Source: Psychrobacter lutiphocae DSM 21542
GTDB lineage: Bacteria; Pseudomonadota; Gammaproteobacteria; Pseudomonadales; Moraxellaceae
Assembly (NCBI RefSeq): GCF_000382145.1
Contig: NZ_KB907654.1
Location: 1 to 36,659, forward strand
Length of the DNA stretch: 36,659 nt
Direction: 5' to 3'
The stretch's first letter is position 1, and each line of letters begins with the position of its first letter. Made by a program: the position numbers and the translations under genes. Shown piece after piece: positions 9,076 through 18,946 of the stretch. A model generated the notes under the pieces. The model worked only from the letters and a program-made list of their open reading frames with translations. It was not told where the DNA came from and did no database searches.

Positions 9076-9229
9076 TAGGACTTACGCACGAGTAGATATT
9101 GTGGCAACTGCTAATCATTTATGAGTCTTCTGAAGGTAGAGCCAGACGCTCCATAAATATCCATAAATATCCATAAATAATAATCAGTCGCTTTTTAAGC
9201 CTTGAAATCGTATTTTTACGTAAGTCCTA
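9076..9229. mobile_element. 154-bp MITE-like element with TAGGACTTACG ends
   Basis: TAGGACTTACG (9076-9086) recurs as an exact reverse complement at 9219-9229. The ~130 bases between hold no ORF. GGACTTACG-type ends are seen on IS5-like insertion sequences, so this could be a non-autonomous derivative; if TA is the duplicated target, the element proper is GGACTTACG...CGTAAGTCC. The parent transposase is not in the window. It lies downstream of mtgA and upstream of ppk1. Confidence 0.55.
9150..9180. repeat. three 10-bp tandem repeats (CCATAAATAT)
   Basis: CCATAAATAT occurs at 9151-9160 and 9161-9170, and as CCATAAATAA at 9171-9180, inside the MITE-like element. It is a short slippage-prone array with no assigned function. 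Confidence 0.7.
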
Positions 9230-9511
9230 ACATAGATAGTATAGAGTTAATAAAGATAACATATAAAACAGGTAATATAAGCGTGTGTCAGGTATTGGCG
9301 GTTAGTGGCATCTATATATATATGTACCCTTTACAGTAATTTGTTAACATAAGATTTTGATAACATAAGACAGAGCGCAGAAAGTAGGCTACATGACAGT
9401 TTTTATATGACAGTTGATGCTATGACACTTGATGCTTATGTTAGATTGCTATGTACAGATACTAGCCCAGATACCCCAAGATACGACTATAATAAGGATA
9501 TCCATATCACC

Positions 9512-11713
9512 ATGACCAATACGACAGCTACTCAAAACAGAACAGTGGACAAAACTCTAGATCCGCAAACCGACACTCAATCTGTTCATAATCAGCTCAC
9601 TATTATGGATTGGGAGCGTTATGATAATGGCACTTACTCACCTAATTGTTATATTAACCGTGAGCTATCATGGTTGCAGTTTCACATACGTGTTTTAGCT
9701 CAGGCAACTAACCCTCGTCATCCATTATTAGAGCGTTTATTCTTTTTGATCATTTTTTCATCTAATATGGATGAATTTTTTGAGATACGTGTTGCAGGAT
9801 TGATGCAACATCTAAACCATGGCAATATCTCGAATAAACCAGACAAGATGCGTCCAAGTGAGGTATTACAAGAGATCTCGGATGTGGCGCATAAGGCGAT
9901 AGATGAGCAATATCGTATTTTAAATGAAGATATCCTCCCAGCACTAGCAAAAGAAGACATTCGCTATCTTAAGCGCAGTGAGCTAAATGCCAAGCAATCG
10001 CAGTGGATGAAGGACTACTTTATTAATCAAGTTATGCCTGTATTGACACCCATAAGTATAGACCCTGCACATCCTTTCCCGCGGTTAGTTAATAAAAGTC
10101 TAAACTTTATTGTAAGCTTAGAAGGCAAAGATGCCTTTGGTAGGGATATCAATTTGGCAATTGTTCCTGCACCACGAAGCTTGCCAAGGGTTATTCGTCT
10201 GCCAGATGAGCTGACAGGCGGTAAAAACCACCACATTATGTTGTCCGCTGTGATTCATGAGCATGTGGGCAAGCTATTTCCAGGTATGTCAGTGACTGGT
10301 TGCCACCAATTCCGTCTAACTCGTAATGCAGACCTTGAGCTTGCTGATGATGTTGAGGATATCGCCAAAGCCCTCGAAGGAGAGCTGGATAACCGCCGCT
10401 TTGGTGATAAGGTGCGATTAGAAGTTACCACCAATTGTCCTAAAGAAATCAGTGACTATCTGCTAGATGAGTTTGGGTTACATGACAATCAGCTTTATCG
10501 TGTCAATGGTCCTGTCAACTTAACCCGCTTATTATTTGATTTTGATATTCCAAAATTACGCTATCAGCCTTTCACCCATGTAGTACCTAAGCCTTTTCGG
10601 CGTGAGTCATTTGACAAAGAGAGTATGTTCTCAGTCATTCGGCGTCAAGATGTGCTCGTGCATCACCCCTTTGAGTCATTCAATCCAGTAGTCAATATGA
10701 TTTGGCAAGCTGCAAATGATCCAAAAGTACTCGCCATCAAACAAACCTTGTACCGCTCTGGCAAAAACTCAGAAATCGTTAAGGCATTAGCAGAAGCGGC
10801 TCGCAATGGCAAAGAAGTCACTGCTATCATTGAGTTACGTGCTCGGTTTGATGAGGCTTCAAACATTGAAGTCGCTAATTTCTTACAGGAAGCAGGCGCT
10901 GTCGTGGTATATGGTATCGTTGGGTACAAAACGCATGCCAAGCTGATGCTCATCGTCCGCCGAGAAGACAATAAAATTCGTCGTTATGTCCACCTAGGAA
11001 CAGGCAATTACCATGAGGGCAATGCTAAGGCCTATACGGACTATGGGCTATTTACTGCCAGACCAGACATCTCAGAGGATGTACACAAGATATTTCAAGA
11101 GTTGACTGGCATGGGTAGAGCTGCCAATGTCAATAAGCTATTGCACGCACCCTTTACTTTACATACCCAGCTTATGTCATTTATAGATGATGAAATAAAG
11201 CACGCCAAAGCAGGTAAAAAAGCCCACATTATTGTTAAGTGTAACGCCCTTACTGAGCGTCACTTAATTGACAAATTATATGATGCTTCGCAAGCAGGCG
11301 TAAAAATTGAGCTGATTTTACGTTCAATGAGCTGTATTCGTCCGCAAGTGAAAGGTTTGTCTGAAAATATTACTGTGCGTTCAGTAGTTGGACGTTTTCT
11401 AGAACATACCCGTGTTTACTATTTTTATAATAATGGTGATGAGCGTTTATATTGTGGCAGTGCAGACTGGATGAGTCGTAACTTATTTCATCGTGTCGAA
11501 GTCGCTTTTCCTATCGAAGATCCCAAGCTATTTAAGCGCGTATATCAAGATGGCCTACTCAGTTATTTAAAAGATAATACTCAAGCTTGGGAGTTAACAG
11601 GAGATGGTAGCTGGTCACCCACCAAGCCAGAAAAAGGAGAAAAACCCTTTATCACCCAAGACTATTTACTGCACAAAATTAACGGGGTAACACCTAACAG
11701 CAATCCAAAATAA
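9512..11713 (+). CDS. ppk1: polyphosphate kinase 1
   Basis: Ppk1 reversibly polymerises the gamma-phosphate of ATP into inorganic polyphosphate, used in stress survival and energy storage. From the ATG at 9512 it has 733 residues (family about 690-740). An N-terminal helical domain begins at [16 protein letters not shown], followed by [15 protein letters not shown]. The phospholipase-D-like C-terminal domains hold both conserved histidines: YKTHAKL (His475, the likely phosphorylated residue) and LEHTRVYYF (His632). [22 protein letters not shown] and [12 protein letters not shown] are also typical. The start is uncertain: an in-frame ATG at 9407 would add 35 residues but has no ribosome-binding site, whereas AAGGA lies 13 bases before 9512. 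Confidence 0.93.
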   Translation: MTNTTATQNRTVDKTLDPQTDTQSVHNQLTIMDWERYDNGTYSPNCYINRELSWLQFHIRVLAQATNPRHPLLERLFFLIIFSSNMDEFFEIRVAGLMQHLNHGNISNKPDKMRPSEVLQEISDVAHKAIDEQYRILNEDILPALAKEDIRYLKRSELNAKQSQWMKDYFINQVMPVLTPISIDPAHPFPRLVNKSLNFIVSLEGKDAFGRDINLAIVPAPRSLPRVIRLPDELTGGKNHHIMLSAVIHEHVGKLFPGMSVTGCHQFRLTRNADLELADDVEDIAKALEGELDNRRFGDKVRLEVTTNCPKEISDYLLDEFGLHDNQLYRVNGPVNLTRLLFDFDIPKLRYQPFTHVVPKPFRRESFDKESMFSVIRRQDVLVHHPFESFNPVVNMIWQAANDPKVLAIKQTLYRSGKNSEIVKALAEAARNGKEVTAIIELRARFDEASNIEVANFLQEAGAVVVYGIVGYKTHAKLMLIVRREDNKIRRYVHLGTGNYHEGNAKAYTDYGLFTARPDISEDVHKIFQELTGMGRAANVNKLLHAPFTLHTQLMSFIDDEIKHAKAGKKAHIIVKCNALTERHLIDKLYDASQAGVKIELILRSMSCIRPQVKGLSENITVRSVVGRFLEHTRVYYFYNNGDERLYCGSADWMSRNLFHRVEVAFPIEDPKLFKRVYQDGLLSYLKDNTQAWELTGDGSWSPTKPEKGEKPFITQDYLLHKINGVTPNSNPK

Positions 11714-11787
11714 AACACTTGAGATGCTTTAATCTGAATAAGCGCCCTTGTTTTATGGAAACGTACAGTTTATTTTATTTTTATATA

Positions 11788-11831
11788 AGCTGAGAAACAG
11801 CTAATCATCAGTCCTTGTACTTATGATGATT
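11788..11831. other. two hairpins between convergent ppk1 and miaE
   Basis: AGCTG/CAGCT (11788-11802) and AATCATCA/TGATGATT (11803-11810 with 11824-11831) form adjacent stems in the 128-bp gap between the two stop codons. Neither is followed by a clear U-tract, so a terminator role is only suggested by position. Confidence 0.3.
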
Positions 11832-11841
11832 CAAGGTGCAT

Positions 11842-12633
11842 TTAAAAGCATGGTACACCACTATGAAAGCGCAACTCATTGTCTGGACTGGTAATGAGGT
11901 CTGCCTCAACCTCTCTAAAAAAAGCAATACGGTCATCAATATTTAATGTTTGTATATTACTATTGATACTGCCATGAGTTGATTGCTTTAGTGCCTCAAA
12001 GTCAATAGAAGATGCTGCTTTATTATTAAGGCTATTTTGTTTTGGCTGTAAGGATTTAGCAAGCGTGATATAGTCCTCATAGTGGCGGCTTTCGGACTTT
12101 AATAAGTAGCGGTAGTATTTGGCCAGTCTCTCATCATCGATGACTGCGCTTAAAGCGGCAAAGCGCTCACAAGAGCGGGCTTCAATAAAAGCACCAATGA
12201 TAAGCACATCTATCATGGCTGCTGGCTCATAAGTGCGCTTGTGTTTTAGCATTCCTTTTGCATAACGGCTGGCAGGTAGATGCCGCCAAGCCTGCCCACG
12301 CTCTTGCATGATACCGACCACTTGTTCGTAGTGTAGCATTTCTTCACGAATGAGCTGTGCAAGCTTTAATTGTAGGTCTTGATGGAATTCATAGCGAAAG
12401 ATAAGATTCATCGCGGTACCTGCTGCTTTTTTTTCACAGTTGGCATGATCTTGTATAATAGTGGGTAAGTCATTTAGTGCGGCGTCAATCCAAGCTTGTG
12501 GAGTACGAGCGCCTAAGAATTGATGGATATGTGAGATATCAGTTTTTGCTGGGGCATCGACGGTATTGTTGCTATCGTTAATTAGGGAGTCGTTGGTGAA
12601 GTTATCTGTACGGGTTGTCATTGGTGTACTCAT
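11842..12633 (-). CDS. miaE: tRNA-(ms2io6A37) hydroxylase
   Basis: MiaE hydroxylates the isopentenyl group of ms2i6A at position 37 of tRNAs that read UNN codons, using a di-iron centre and O2. The protein has 263 residues, in the family range, with a ~25-residue Thr/Asn-rich N-terminal extension. It is mostly helical, like ferritin. Iron ligands are visible in order: EEMLHYEQV, IEARSCERF and SESRHYEDY, the ExxH-type motifs of this family. IGAFIEARSCERFAAL is strongly characteristic of MiaE. It is transcribed towards ppk1. The modifying enzymes MiaA and MiaB that precede it in the pathway are not in this window. Confidence 0.92.
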   Translation of the reverse strand: MSTPMTTRTDNFTNDSLINDSNNTVDAPAKTDISHIHQFLGARTPQAWIDAALNDLPTIIQDHANCEKKAAGTAMNLIFRYEFHQDLQLKLAQLIREEMLHYEQVVGIMQERGQAWRHLPASRYAKGMLKHKRTYEPAAMIDVLIIGAFIEARSCERFAALSAVIDDERLAKYYRYLLKSESRHYEDYITLAKSLQPKQNSLNNKAASSIDFEALKQSTHGSINSNIQTLNIDDRIAFFREVEADLITSPDNELRFHSGVPCF

Positions 12634-13255
12634 TAAGTTTTTGGTGTGACTTAGAGACTGTATAGAACTGATTATGTATAGAGCTGATTAACAGTTAACA
12701 GGTCAACAATTAAAATAAAAACAAATGATATTGTAGCAAATAAAAGTGAGAATCATGGTAATAAGCAGCAAGATTTAGTTCTATTTTATTTAACACCGTT
12801 TAGATTTAACTGTATTCATTAATTATGTACGAGCTAAAGTTATGCACGAGCTAAGCCATTAATTATGCATGATGAGCTAAGCCATTAATTATGCACGAGC
12901 TAAGCTAAGAAAGCATTTCATTTGATAAACATCTTATGTTACAAGCTTTTTTAAGTTAAAAAACACGCTAAACGCTTATGTCATCTACTATATCAACTGA
13001 CAAAAGACTAAACATTTATTTACAAAATGACTGTTTCTTGTTTATTTATATAAATGATAGTAGTATGAGAAATACGGTAATTCAATAAAGGATTATCCAT
13101 CAGTATAAATGTATCAAAAAATATCCCCTTGATATATCCGCAAACTCTATGACAGCCGCTTACTTAATGTTTGTAGGTTGCTTGTTGATAGGGAAAAGGA
13201 TATTTGGTACCCCAGATTCACTGATAAAAAATTCACCAATAAAGGATTTTATGCT
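12634..13255. other. 622-bp gene-less region upstream of glcB
   Basis: This AT-rich spacer separates the divergent miaE and glcB starts. It contains the imperfect GAGCTAAGC/ATTAATTATGCA array at 12817-12906. A weak promoter-like pair, TTGTTT then TAGTAT with 17 bases between, lies near 13040-13068. No ORF with coding character and no RNA gene was seen. The distance is unusually long for a simple divergent promoter pair. Confidence 0.5.
12817..12906. repeat. imperfect tandem repeats of ~19-26 bp
   Basis: CATTAATTATG(C/T)A and GAGCTAA(G/A) alternate four times between 12817 and 12906 with small length changes. The last two units match over most of their length (GAGCTAAGCCATTAATTATG). This looks like a decayed minisatellite; no function is implied. 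Confidence 0.7.
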
Positions 13256-15460
13256 ATGACTAACTCTGTTGATAATAATCAGAATCGCGTTCAACAAGGC
13301 ATCCTTGCTATTGATAGCCAGCTTTATAATTTTATCGAAAACGATGTGCTACCCCGTGTTGGTGTGGAATCAGAGACTTACTGGAAAAACTTTGCTGATA
13401 TCGTTGAAAAGTTTACCCCACGTAACAAACAATTACTTGCAAAGCGTGATGAATTACAGGCGAAAATTGACCAGTGGCATCTAGATAATCCAGCAAAAGA
13501 TGGCAAGATTGACTATCCAAAATATAAGCAGTTTTTAACCGATATCGGTTATTTACTGCCAGAAGGCGATGACTTTGAAGTGTCAACCGAAAATGTAGAT
13601 GCAGAAATTGCTAGTATTCCAGGTCCACAGTTGGTTGTGCCTGTACGCAACGCCCGCTATGCACTAAACGCTGCCAATGCTCGCTGGGGTAGTTTTTATG
13701 ATGCCTTATATGGTACAGATGTTATTGATACCACTGACGGTAAAGACAAAGGCAGCAGCTATAATCCAAAACGTGGTGCGGCAGTGGTGGCCTATGCCAA
13801 AAACTTCTTGGATGAAAACTTTGCCTTAGCGCAAGGCAGCTACACGGATGTGACTGGCTTTAGCGTTGAAGACGGTGCATTAAAAATTGCTCAAGGCGAC
13901 AGCAGCACCGCATTAAAAGACAGCGCTCAGTTTGTCGGTTATGTGGGTGATGCTGCCAATCCAAGCGGTATCTTATTAAAGAACAACAACCTACACGTAG
14001 AGATTCAAATTGACGCCAGCCATCCAGTAGGTAAAGATGACCCTGCACATATCAAAGATGTGTTGCTAGAATCAGCCATCACAGCCATCCAAGATAATGA
14101 AGATTCAGTAGCAGCAGTGGATGCAGAAGAAAAGCTTGAGGCCTATTACAATTGGTTTGGCTTGATGAATGGTGACTTGACTGAAACCTTCACCAAAGGT
14201 GGCAAAGAGCTAACTCGTAAGCTAAATCCAGACCGTGAATACACCACGCCAGAAGGTGGCAAGCTAGTACTACCAGGCCGTGCATTACTATTAACCCGTA
14301 ACGTGGGTCACTTAATGCAAAACCCTGCCATTTTAGTAGATCTAGGTAACGGTCCAGAAGAGATATTTGAAGGCCTAATGGATGGTTTGATTACACCGCT
14401 GCTAACCCTAAATGATATCAAGGGCAACAATGAGCTATCTAACTCTCGTAAAGGTTCAATGTATATTGTGAAACCCAAGATGCATGGCCCTGAAGAAGTT
14501 AAGTTCGCAGATGACTTCTTTGCAGCCGTTGAAGATGCGCTTGGACTAGAGCGCAATACATTGAAAATCGGTATTATGGATGAAGAGCGCCGTACAACAG
14601 TCAATCTAAAAGAGTGTATCCGTCAAGCAAAAGAGCGTGTTATCTTTATTAATACAGGCTTCTTAGATCGTACCGGTGATGAGATTCACACCAGTATGAA
14701 TGCTGGTGCATTTGTGCGCAAAGGTGATATGAAGTCACAAGCTTGGTTGCCTGCCTATGAGCAGTGGAACGTAGATATCGGTATCGAAACCGGTCTGATT
14801 GGCCGCGCGCAAATCGGTAAAGGTATGTGGGCAAAACCAGATGAGATGAAAGAGATGGTTGAGACCAAATCAAACCATCCAAAAGCAGGCGCAACCACAG
14901 CTTGGGTACCCTCACCAACGGGCGCAACCTTGCACAGTATCCACTATCATCAAAATAATGTACAACAGATTCAAGAAGGCTTTAAGAACCGTGAGCGTGC
15001 CAGCTTAGATGACATCTTAACCATCCCATTGGCAAAAGACACCAATTGGACTGAAGAAGAAAAGCGTCAAGAGCTAGATAACAACGCCCAAGGTATCTTA
15101 GGCTACGTTGTCCGCTGGGTAGATCAGGGTGTGGGCTGTTCTAAAGTACCTGACATCAACAACGTCGGCTTGATGGAAGACCGTGCAACCTTGCGTATCT
15201 CAAGTCAGCACATTGCCAACTGGTTGCATCATGGTGTCGTGACCGAAGAGCAGGTAATGGAGTCACTAAAACGCATGGCAAAAGTGGTTGACGAGCAAAA
15301 CCAAGGCGATCCACTATATCGTCCTATGGCGGACAACTATGATAACTCAATTGCTTTCCAAGCAGCCTGTGATTTGGTATTTAAAGGCCGTGAGCAGCCA
15401 AGTGGCTACACTGAGCCTTTATTGCATGCAGCACGCTTAGCGCTAAAAGCACGTGGCTAA
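13256..15460 (+). CDS. glcB: malate synthase G
   Basis: This enzyme condenses glyoxylate with acetyl-CoA to malate, allowing growth on C2 compounds, glycolate and fatty acids. The monomeric G isoform is large; this one has 734 residues (E. coli 723). Conserved pieces appear in order: [14 protein letters not shown] with the catalytic Arg; [13 protein letters not shown] with a magnesium-binding Glu; [14 protein letters not shown] with the second magnesium ligand (Asp); GCSKVPDI; and [21 protein letters not shown] with the catalytic Asp. I chose the ATG at 13256 because AAAGGA lies 9 bases upstream and homology starts there; an ATG at 13178 has no support. It is a single gene with its own terminator. 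No isocitrate lyase gene is in the window. Confidence 0.96.
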   Translation: MTNSVDNNQNRVQQGILAIDSQLYNFIENDVLPRVGVESETYWKNFADIVEKFTPRNKQLLAKRDELQAKIDQWHLDNPAKDGKIDYPKYKQFLTDIGYLLPEGDDFEVSTENVDAEIASIPGPQLVVPVRNARYALNAANARWGSFYDALYGTDVIDTTDGKDKGSSYNPKRGAAVVAYAKNFLDENFALAQGSYTDVTGFSVEDGALKIAQGDSSTALKDSAQFVGYVGDAANPSGILLKNNNLHVEIQIDASHPVGKDDPAHIKDVLLESAITAIQDNEDSVAAVDAEEKLEAYYNWFGLMNGDLTETFTKGGKELTRKLNPDREYTTPEGGKLVLPGRALLLTRNVGHLMQNPAILVDLGNGPEEIFEGLMDGLITPLLTLNDIKGNNELSNSRKGSMYIVKPKMHGPEEVKFADDFFAAVEDALGLERNTLKIGIMDEERRTTVNLKECIRQAKERVIFINTGFLDRTGDEIHTSMNAGAFVRKGDMKSQAWLPAYEQWNVDIGIETGLIGRAQIGKGMWAKPDEMKEMVETKSNHPKAGATTAWVPSPTGATLHSIHYHQNNVQQIQEGFKNRERASLDDILTIPLAKDTNWTEEEKRQELDNNAQGILGYVVRWVDQGVGCSKVPDINNVGLMEDRATLRISSQHIANWLHHGVVTEEQVMESLKRMAKVVDEQNQGDPLYRPMADNYDNSIAFQAACDLVFKGREQPSGYTEPLLHAARLALKARG

Positions 15461-15498
15461 TTGCTGCTGATTTTTAAAAAACTTACCTGTTGGTGTTT

Positions 15499-15532
15499 AC
15501 CTGCTAAATTGTTTATTTAGCAGGTTTTTTTT
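15499..15532 (+). terminator. intrinsic terminator of glcB
   Basis: CCTGCTAAAT (15500-15509) pairs perfectly with ATTTAGCAGG (15515-15524) around a 5-base loop, and eight T follow. It lies about 40 bases after the glcB stop. Confidence 0.92.
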
Positions 15533-15595
15533 AGTTTATAGTTTGTTTAAATAGCTTGTAATAAAAAAATAAATAGTATTTTTCTTAAAAATATA

Positions 15596-15623
15596 TTGCA
15601 AATTATTTCAGAGTTGCTATGAT
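15596..15623 (+). promoter_or_regulatory. promoter-like sequence of porin 1, shared with porin 2
   Basis: TTGCAA and TATGAT are spaced by 16 bases. The block around them is nearly repeated upstream of porin 2 (17285-17312): TTGCAAATTATT, two or three variable bases, then AGTTG. That conservation supports a real promoter. It implies a 5' leader of about 315 nt before the porin start at 15943. Confidence 0.5.
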
Positions 15624-15942
15624 GTTTTGTATGGTATGAGTTTAGTAAATAACTATTTTTTTAAGTTAATGTTTGTTTAAGTTAATTGGTTTTAGATTAA
15701 CTGATTGATTTGTTTCTAGCTACTGGCAAGTAACATCTTAACAAGCAGTATGTTAAGTAGCGATGCAGATTAGATAAATTAATATCATTGAGAAAATATT
15801 AGTTACGAGGTTTATATAGACTGAGATTTTAACTACTTTTTTGTCATAGCAGCATGTTGTCAAAATTAGTTGGAATGTTATCCACTGAAATAGGGTAGCT
15901 AATGACAGTTATCCTAGCATTAATAAAAAATGGAGTTCACCC

Positions 15943-17034
15943 ATGAAAAAACTACTTTTGGCATCTGCTGTCGCAGCTCTTTTTGCCACAACCGCACAAG
16001 CTGCACCAACTGTTTATGGTAAAGCATTCGTCACAGTAGACTACGTAGATGCTGAATTTGATATTAATGAAGCCAAGCGTGATGAAATTAATAAAGCCAA
16101 TGAATTGGCAAATATGAATCGTCCAGATGATGATCAACTACCAATGATTACTCAAGTTGACGCTAACCAAGACAACCTTAATCTAAACTCGAATGGGTCA
16201 CGTATCGGTTTTAAAGGCGCTGAAGCTATTACTGAGCATACAGATGTTACTTATAAGCTTGAGTATGGTGTTGATATTGATGGCGATGATTCAAAAACCT
16301 TTAAAAGACGTTCAACATTCTTGGGCTTAAAGAATGACTCATTTGGTGAAGTACGTTTTGGTAACATGGTTGCACCATTAGATTATGTTAACAATGTTAC
16401 GGTTACTAAAGGTTATTGGGATAATTTAGGCTCTGATAATCCTGAGCCTACCTTATCAGAAGGTCTAACGATGACGGATGCTGGTCGTCATAGTAATACT
16501 GTGATGTGGTTAGCACCACAAATGGCAGGTATACCATTAGAGTTCACTGCTATGTACAAAACAGAAGAGAATAACGGCGATGATGGTTTTGGTGCATCAT
16601 TGATGTTTGATCAAGGTTCTGGATTTACAGCTGGTATCGCTTACGATAATGATTTGGCTATTGCTGGTGATGTACTACGCGGTTCATTAACCTATGATGC
16701 TGCGAATATGACTGGCTTTCCAATTAAGCTCGGCGCTTTATATCAAAAAGCAGATTTTGATTATTCAAATACTGACGAAAAAGGCTTTGTTATTTCAGCT
16801 GAAATGGGGTTGACGAATTTTTCTAAACCAGCATCAGTATATGTGCAATATAATAACACTTCAGATCTTGCTGGTAATAATGGTTTAGATTCTGATCAGT
16901 TTGTACTTGGCGGTCAATATATGTATAAGCCAAATATGATTGGTCATGCCTATGCTGGTTACAATAAAACTGATAACAATCGCTCAGAAGCTGAAGTAAT
17001 GGCTATCGGTGGCGGTTTAGAATATGTTTTCTAA
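15943..17034 (+). CDS. outer-membrane porin, first of four tandem paralogs
   Basis: This is a 363-residue general-porin-like beta-barrel that should form water-filled outer-membrane channels. A signal peptide covers residues 1-20 (KKLLLAS...TTAQA), cleaved before APTVYGKAFV. The mature protein shows alternating strands, the GSRIGFKG motif, the GEVRFGN constriction-like region, and a terminal aromatic (GGGLEYVF). It is the most divergent of the four: its first loop carries a ~35-residue charged insertion, and it lacks the LAPGQN loop of porins 3 and 4. GGAG lies 9 bases before the ATG at 15943. It resembles Gram-negative porins of the Porin_4/OmpC-like type; substrate preference cannot be told. 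Confidence 0.92.
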   Translation: MKKLLLASAVAALFATTAQAAPTVYGKAFVTVDYVDAEFDINEAKRDEINKANELANMNRPDDDQLPMITQVDANQDNLNLNSNGSRIGFKGAEAITEHTDVTYKLEYGVDIDGDDSKTFKRRSTFLGLKNDSFGEVRFGNMVAPLDYVNNVTVTKGYWDNLGSDNPEPTLSEGLTMTDAGRHSNTVMWLAPQMAGIPLEFTAMYKTEENNGDDGFGASLMFDQGSGFTAGIAYDNDLAIAGDVLRGSLTYDAANMTGFPIKLGALYQKADFDYSNTDEKGFVISAEMGLTNFSKPASVYVQYNNTSDLAGNNGLDSDQFVLGGQYMYKPNMIGHAYAGYNKTDNNRSEAEVMAIGGGLEYVF

Positions 17035-17147
17035 GCAGTATTAGTTGGTAAGATTGTTTAGAATTAATCGCAGTCATTTAAAATTTAATAGTAATTTCAA
17101 GATGTTAAATGCTAATTAATGACAGAAATAAAACAGTTAAAATTAAG

Positions 17148-17175
17148 AAGCCCACTATTTAAGGTGGGCTTTTTT
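17148..17175 (+). terminator. intrinsic terminator of porin 1
   Basis: AAGCCCAC (17148-17155) pairs with GTGGGCTT (17164-17171), followed by T. Similar AAGYCYAC-type stems end porins 2 and 4, suggesting the terminators duplicated with the genes. Confidence 0.88.
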
Positions 17176-17284
17176 GTGCTTGTATTATTCATTAGCTTAT
17201 TAAAATAACTTTAAATATTTGGGCTATTTATATAGTTTTTATTTTAAATAATAAGCCATGAAATAGTGAGTTGTTAAAAAAATG

Positions 17285-17312
17285 TTGCAAATTATTGCAA
17301 AGTTGTTATCCT
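17285..17312 (+). promoter_or_regulatory. promoter-like sequence of porin 2, shared with porin 1
   Basis: TTGCAA and TATCCT are spaced by 16 bases inside a block resembling 15596-15623. The distance to the porin 2 start is about 320 bases, as for porin 1, so both messages may have long leaders. Confidence 0.45.
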
Positions 17313-17462
17313 TAGCAATAAGTATAAGTTTGGTGAAAGATGTAACAGAACTATTAACTTAAATTATTATTCTGAATGTTTAAGTAGGTCTGTTAAGATA
17401 AAAACATAAAAGCTTTGTTTAGCTTACTTTATTTTTATATTTTAACAAAAATGTCACATCCG

Positions 17463-17500
17463 CTCGCCATACTGCAACTGACTCGCCATACTGCAACTGA
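17463..17500. repeat. exact 19-bp tandem duplication in the porin 2 leader
   Basis: CTCGCCATACTGCAACTGA occurs twice back to back (17463-17481 and 17482-17500), between the promoter-like block and the porin 2 start. Its exactness suggests a recent duplication or a functional doublet. Confidence 0.85.
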
Positions 17501-17631
17501 TTATGAGCGTTATATCAGATTGATGGTTTTCATACCAAGTTTGGAATAGCCCTTATTTGGTTTTATAGCGAGGATGGGTGTTGGCTTTTAGGGCAGCCCG
17601 TAACTAAAATTGTATAGTGGAGAGATTTCCC

Positions 17632-18675
17632 ATGAAAAAACTACTTTTAGCATCAGCTGTGGCTGCTCTATCTGTATCAGCTGCACAAGCGGCACCAACC
17701 GTTTATGGTAAAGCTTATGTTGCTGTCGACTATGAAGATATTGATTATAAGTCCGTTGGTGCGAAAGATAAAGACTCAGTACAAATCAACTCACACGCAT
17801 CACGTATTGGTTTTAAAGGCTCAGAGCCGATTACTGCTAATACAGATGTGATTTATCAGTTAGAGTATGGGATTGATATCGATGGTGATGACGACAGAAC
17901 ATTCAAAGCGCGTGACACTTATTTGGGTCTATTGAACAACAGCTTTGGTGAGTTCCGTTTTGGTCGTAACCAATCATCAACTGACCGTGTTAACAATGTC
18001 ATTACAGCAGACAGCGGTTACTGGGATAACTTGGGCTCAGAACATAACATGGTAGATAGTGGTCGTATTGACAACTCAGTAATTTGGACAGCACCAAAAT
18101 TTTCAGGTGTTCCTTTAGAGTTTTCTGCTATGTATGCCGCTGACGAAGATGATAATGGCTCTGATGGTTGGGGTGCATCATTAATGTTTGACCAAGATAA
18201 TGGTTTTACTGTAGGTGTTGCCTATGAAGACGACTTAAACCTACCTGATTATGGTTATACAGGTGATTTAATCCGCGGAACAGTGACTTTTGATCTTGCT
18301 AAGTTAATGAATAATCCAGGAATGCCACTAACTATTGGTGCTTTATATCAGCAAGCAGATTTTGATTATGCGGGTAGCAAGAAAGAAAAAGGCTATGTCA
18401 TCAGTGCTAACTGGGCGTTACAAAACCTATCTAAGCCTACCGATATCTATATCCAGTACAACAACACTTCAGATATACGTGGTATAAATGGTAAAGACAG
18501 TGATCAAGTGGTAGTTGGTGGCCGTTATTACTATAAGCCAAACATGATTGTCCACGGTTATGCTGGTTATAATGACAGTGATATTGAGTTTGATAGCAAG
18601 GAAGATGTCATTCAAGACAGAAGATCTGGTACAGAAACTCTAGCTGTTGGTGCTGCGTTAGAATATAAGTTCTAA
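17632..18675 (+). CDS. outer-membrane porin, second of four tandem paralogs
   Basis: A porin of 347 residues, the shortest of the four. The signal peptide (1-20, ending SAAQA) is nearly the same as in porin 1 and is cleaved before APTVYGKAYV. Mature strands include ASRIGFKGSEP, FGEFRFGRNQSS and a C-terminal ALEYKF. GYWDNLGS and SDQVVVGGRYYYKPNM are shared with the next copies. I chose the ATG at 17632, preceded by GGAGAG; a GTG at 17617 is in frame but would spoil the signal peptide. The segment FGRNQSSTDRVNN links it to porin 4, although its long loop is absent, as in porin 1. An outer-membrane diffusion role is inferred from fold. Confidence 0.92.
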   Translation: MKKLLLASAVAALSVSAAQAAPTVYGKAYVAVDYEDIDYKSVGAKDKDSVQINSHASRIGFKGSEPITANTDVIYQLEYGIDIDGDDDRTFKARDTYLGLLNNSFGEFRFGRNQSSTDRVNNVITADSGYWDNLGSEHNMVDSGRIDNSVIWTAPKFSGVPLEFSAMYAADEDDNGSDGWGASLMFDQDNGFTVGVAYEDDLNLPDYGYTGDLIRGTVTFDLAKLMNNPGMPLTIGALYQQADFDYAGSKKEKGYVISANWALQNLSKPTDIYIQYNNTSDIRGINGKDSDQVVVGGRYYYKPNMIVHGYAGYNDSDIEFDSKEDVIQDRRSGTETLAVGAALEYKF

Positions 18676-18714
18676 TTACGCCTATTATATTAATTGTCTA
18701 AGCAAAATTGCTTA

Positions 18715-18756
18715 AAGTCTACCATACAGCTTTTATTAATGAGTGGTGGGCTTTTT
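18715..18756 (+). terminator. intrinsic terminator of porin 2
   Basis: AAGTCTACCA (18715-18724) pairs with TGGTGGGCTT (18744-18753), using two G-U pairs, and a T-run follows. It belongs to the same terminator family as that after porin 1. Confidence 0.75.
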
Positions 18757-18946
18757 TATTAGATATGATGTTTGAGTTGTTCAAAACAAAAAAAGATTAG
18801 GTTAATTGGTATCTGCTGAGCATTCACTATATGTGATTAATGTTTCCTACGAAGATGAATGCTCAATAGATCTTATGATTATTATTTTAAATACATTATT
18901 TTATATTATATTCTTGTTTTTTATTAGATAGCTGGAGTTTAAGACT

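Noticed and set aside
9407..9511. Upstream ppk1 start
   Set aside because: No ribosome-binding site is seen and the extra 35 residues do not look like Ppk1. It is kept as an alternative, since the downstream ATG is also not ideal.
13860..14927. Long antisense frames inside glcB and other core genes
   Set aside because: They are shadows of strongly coding genes and show no family features or ribosome-binding sites.
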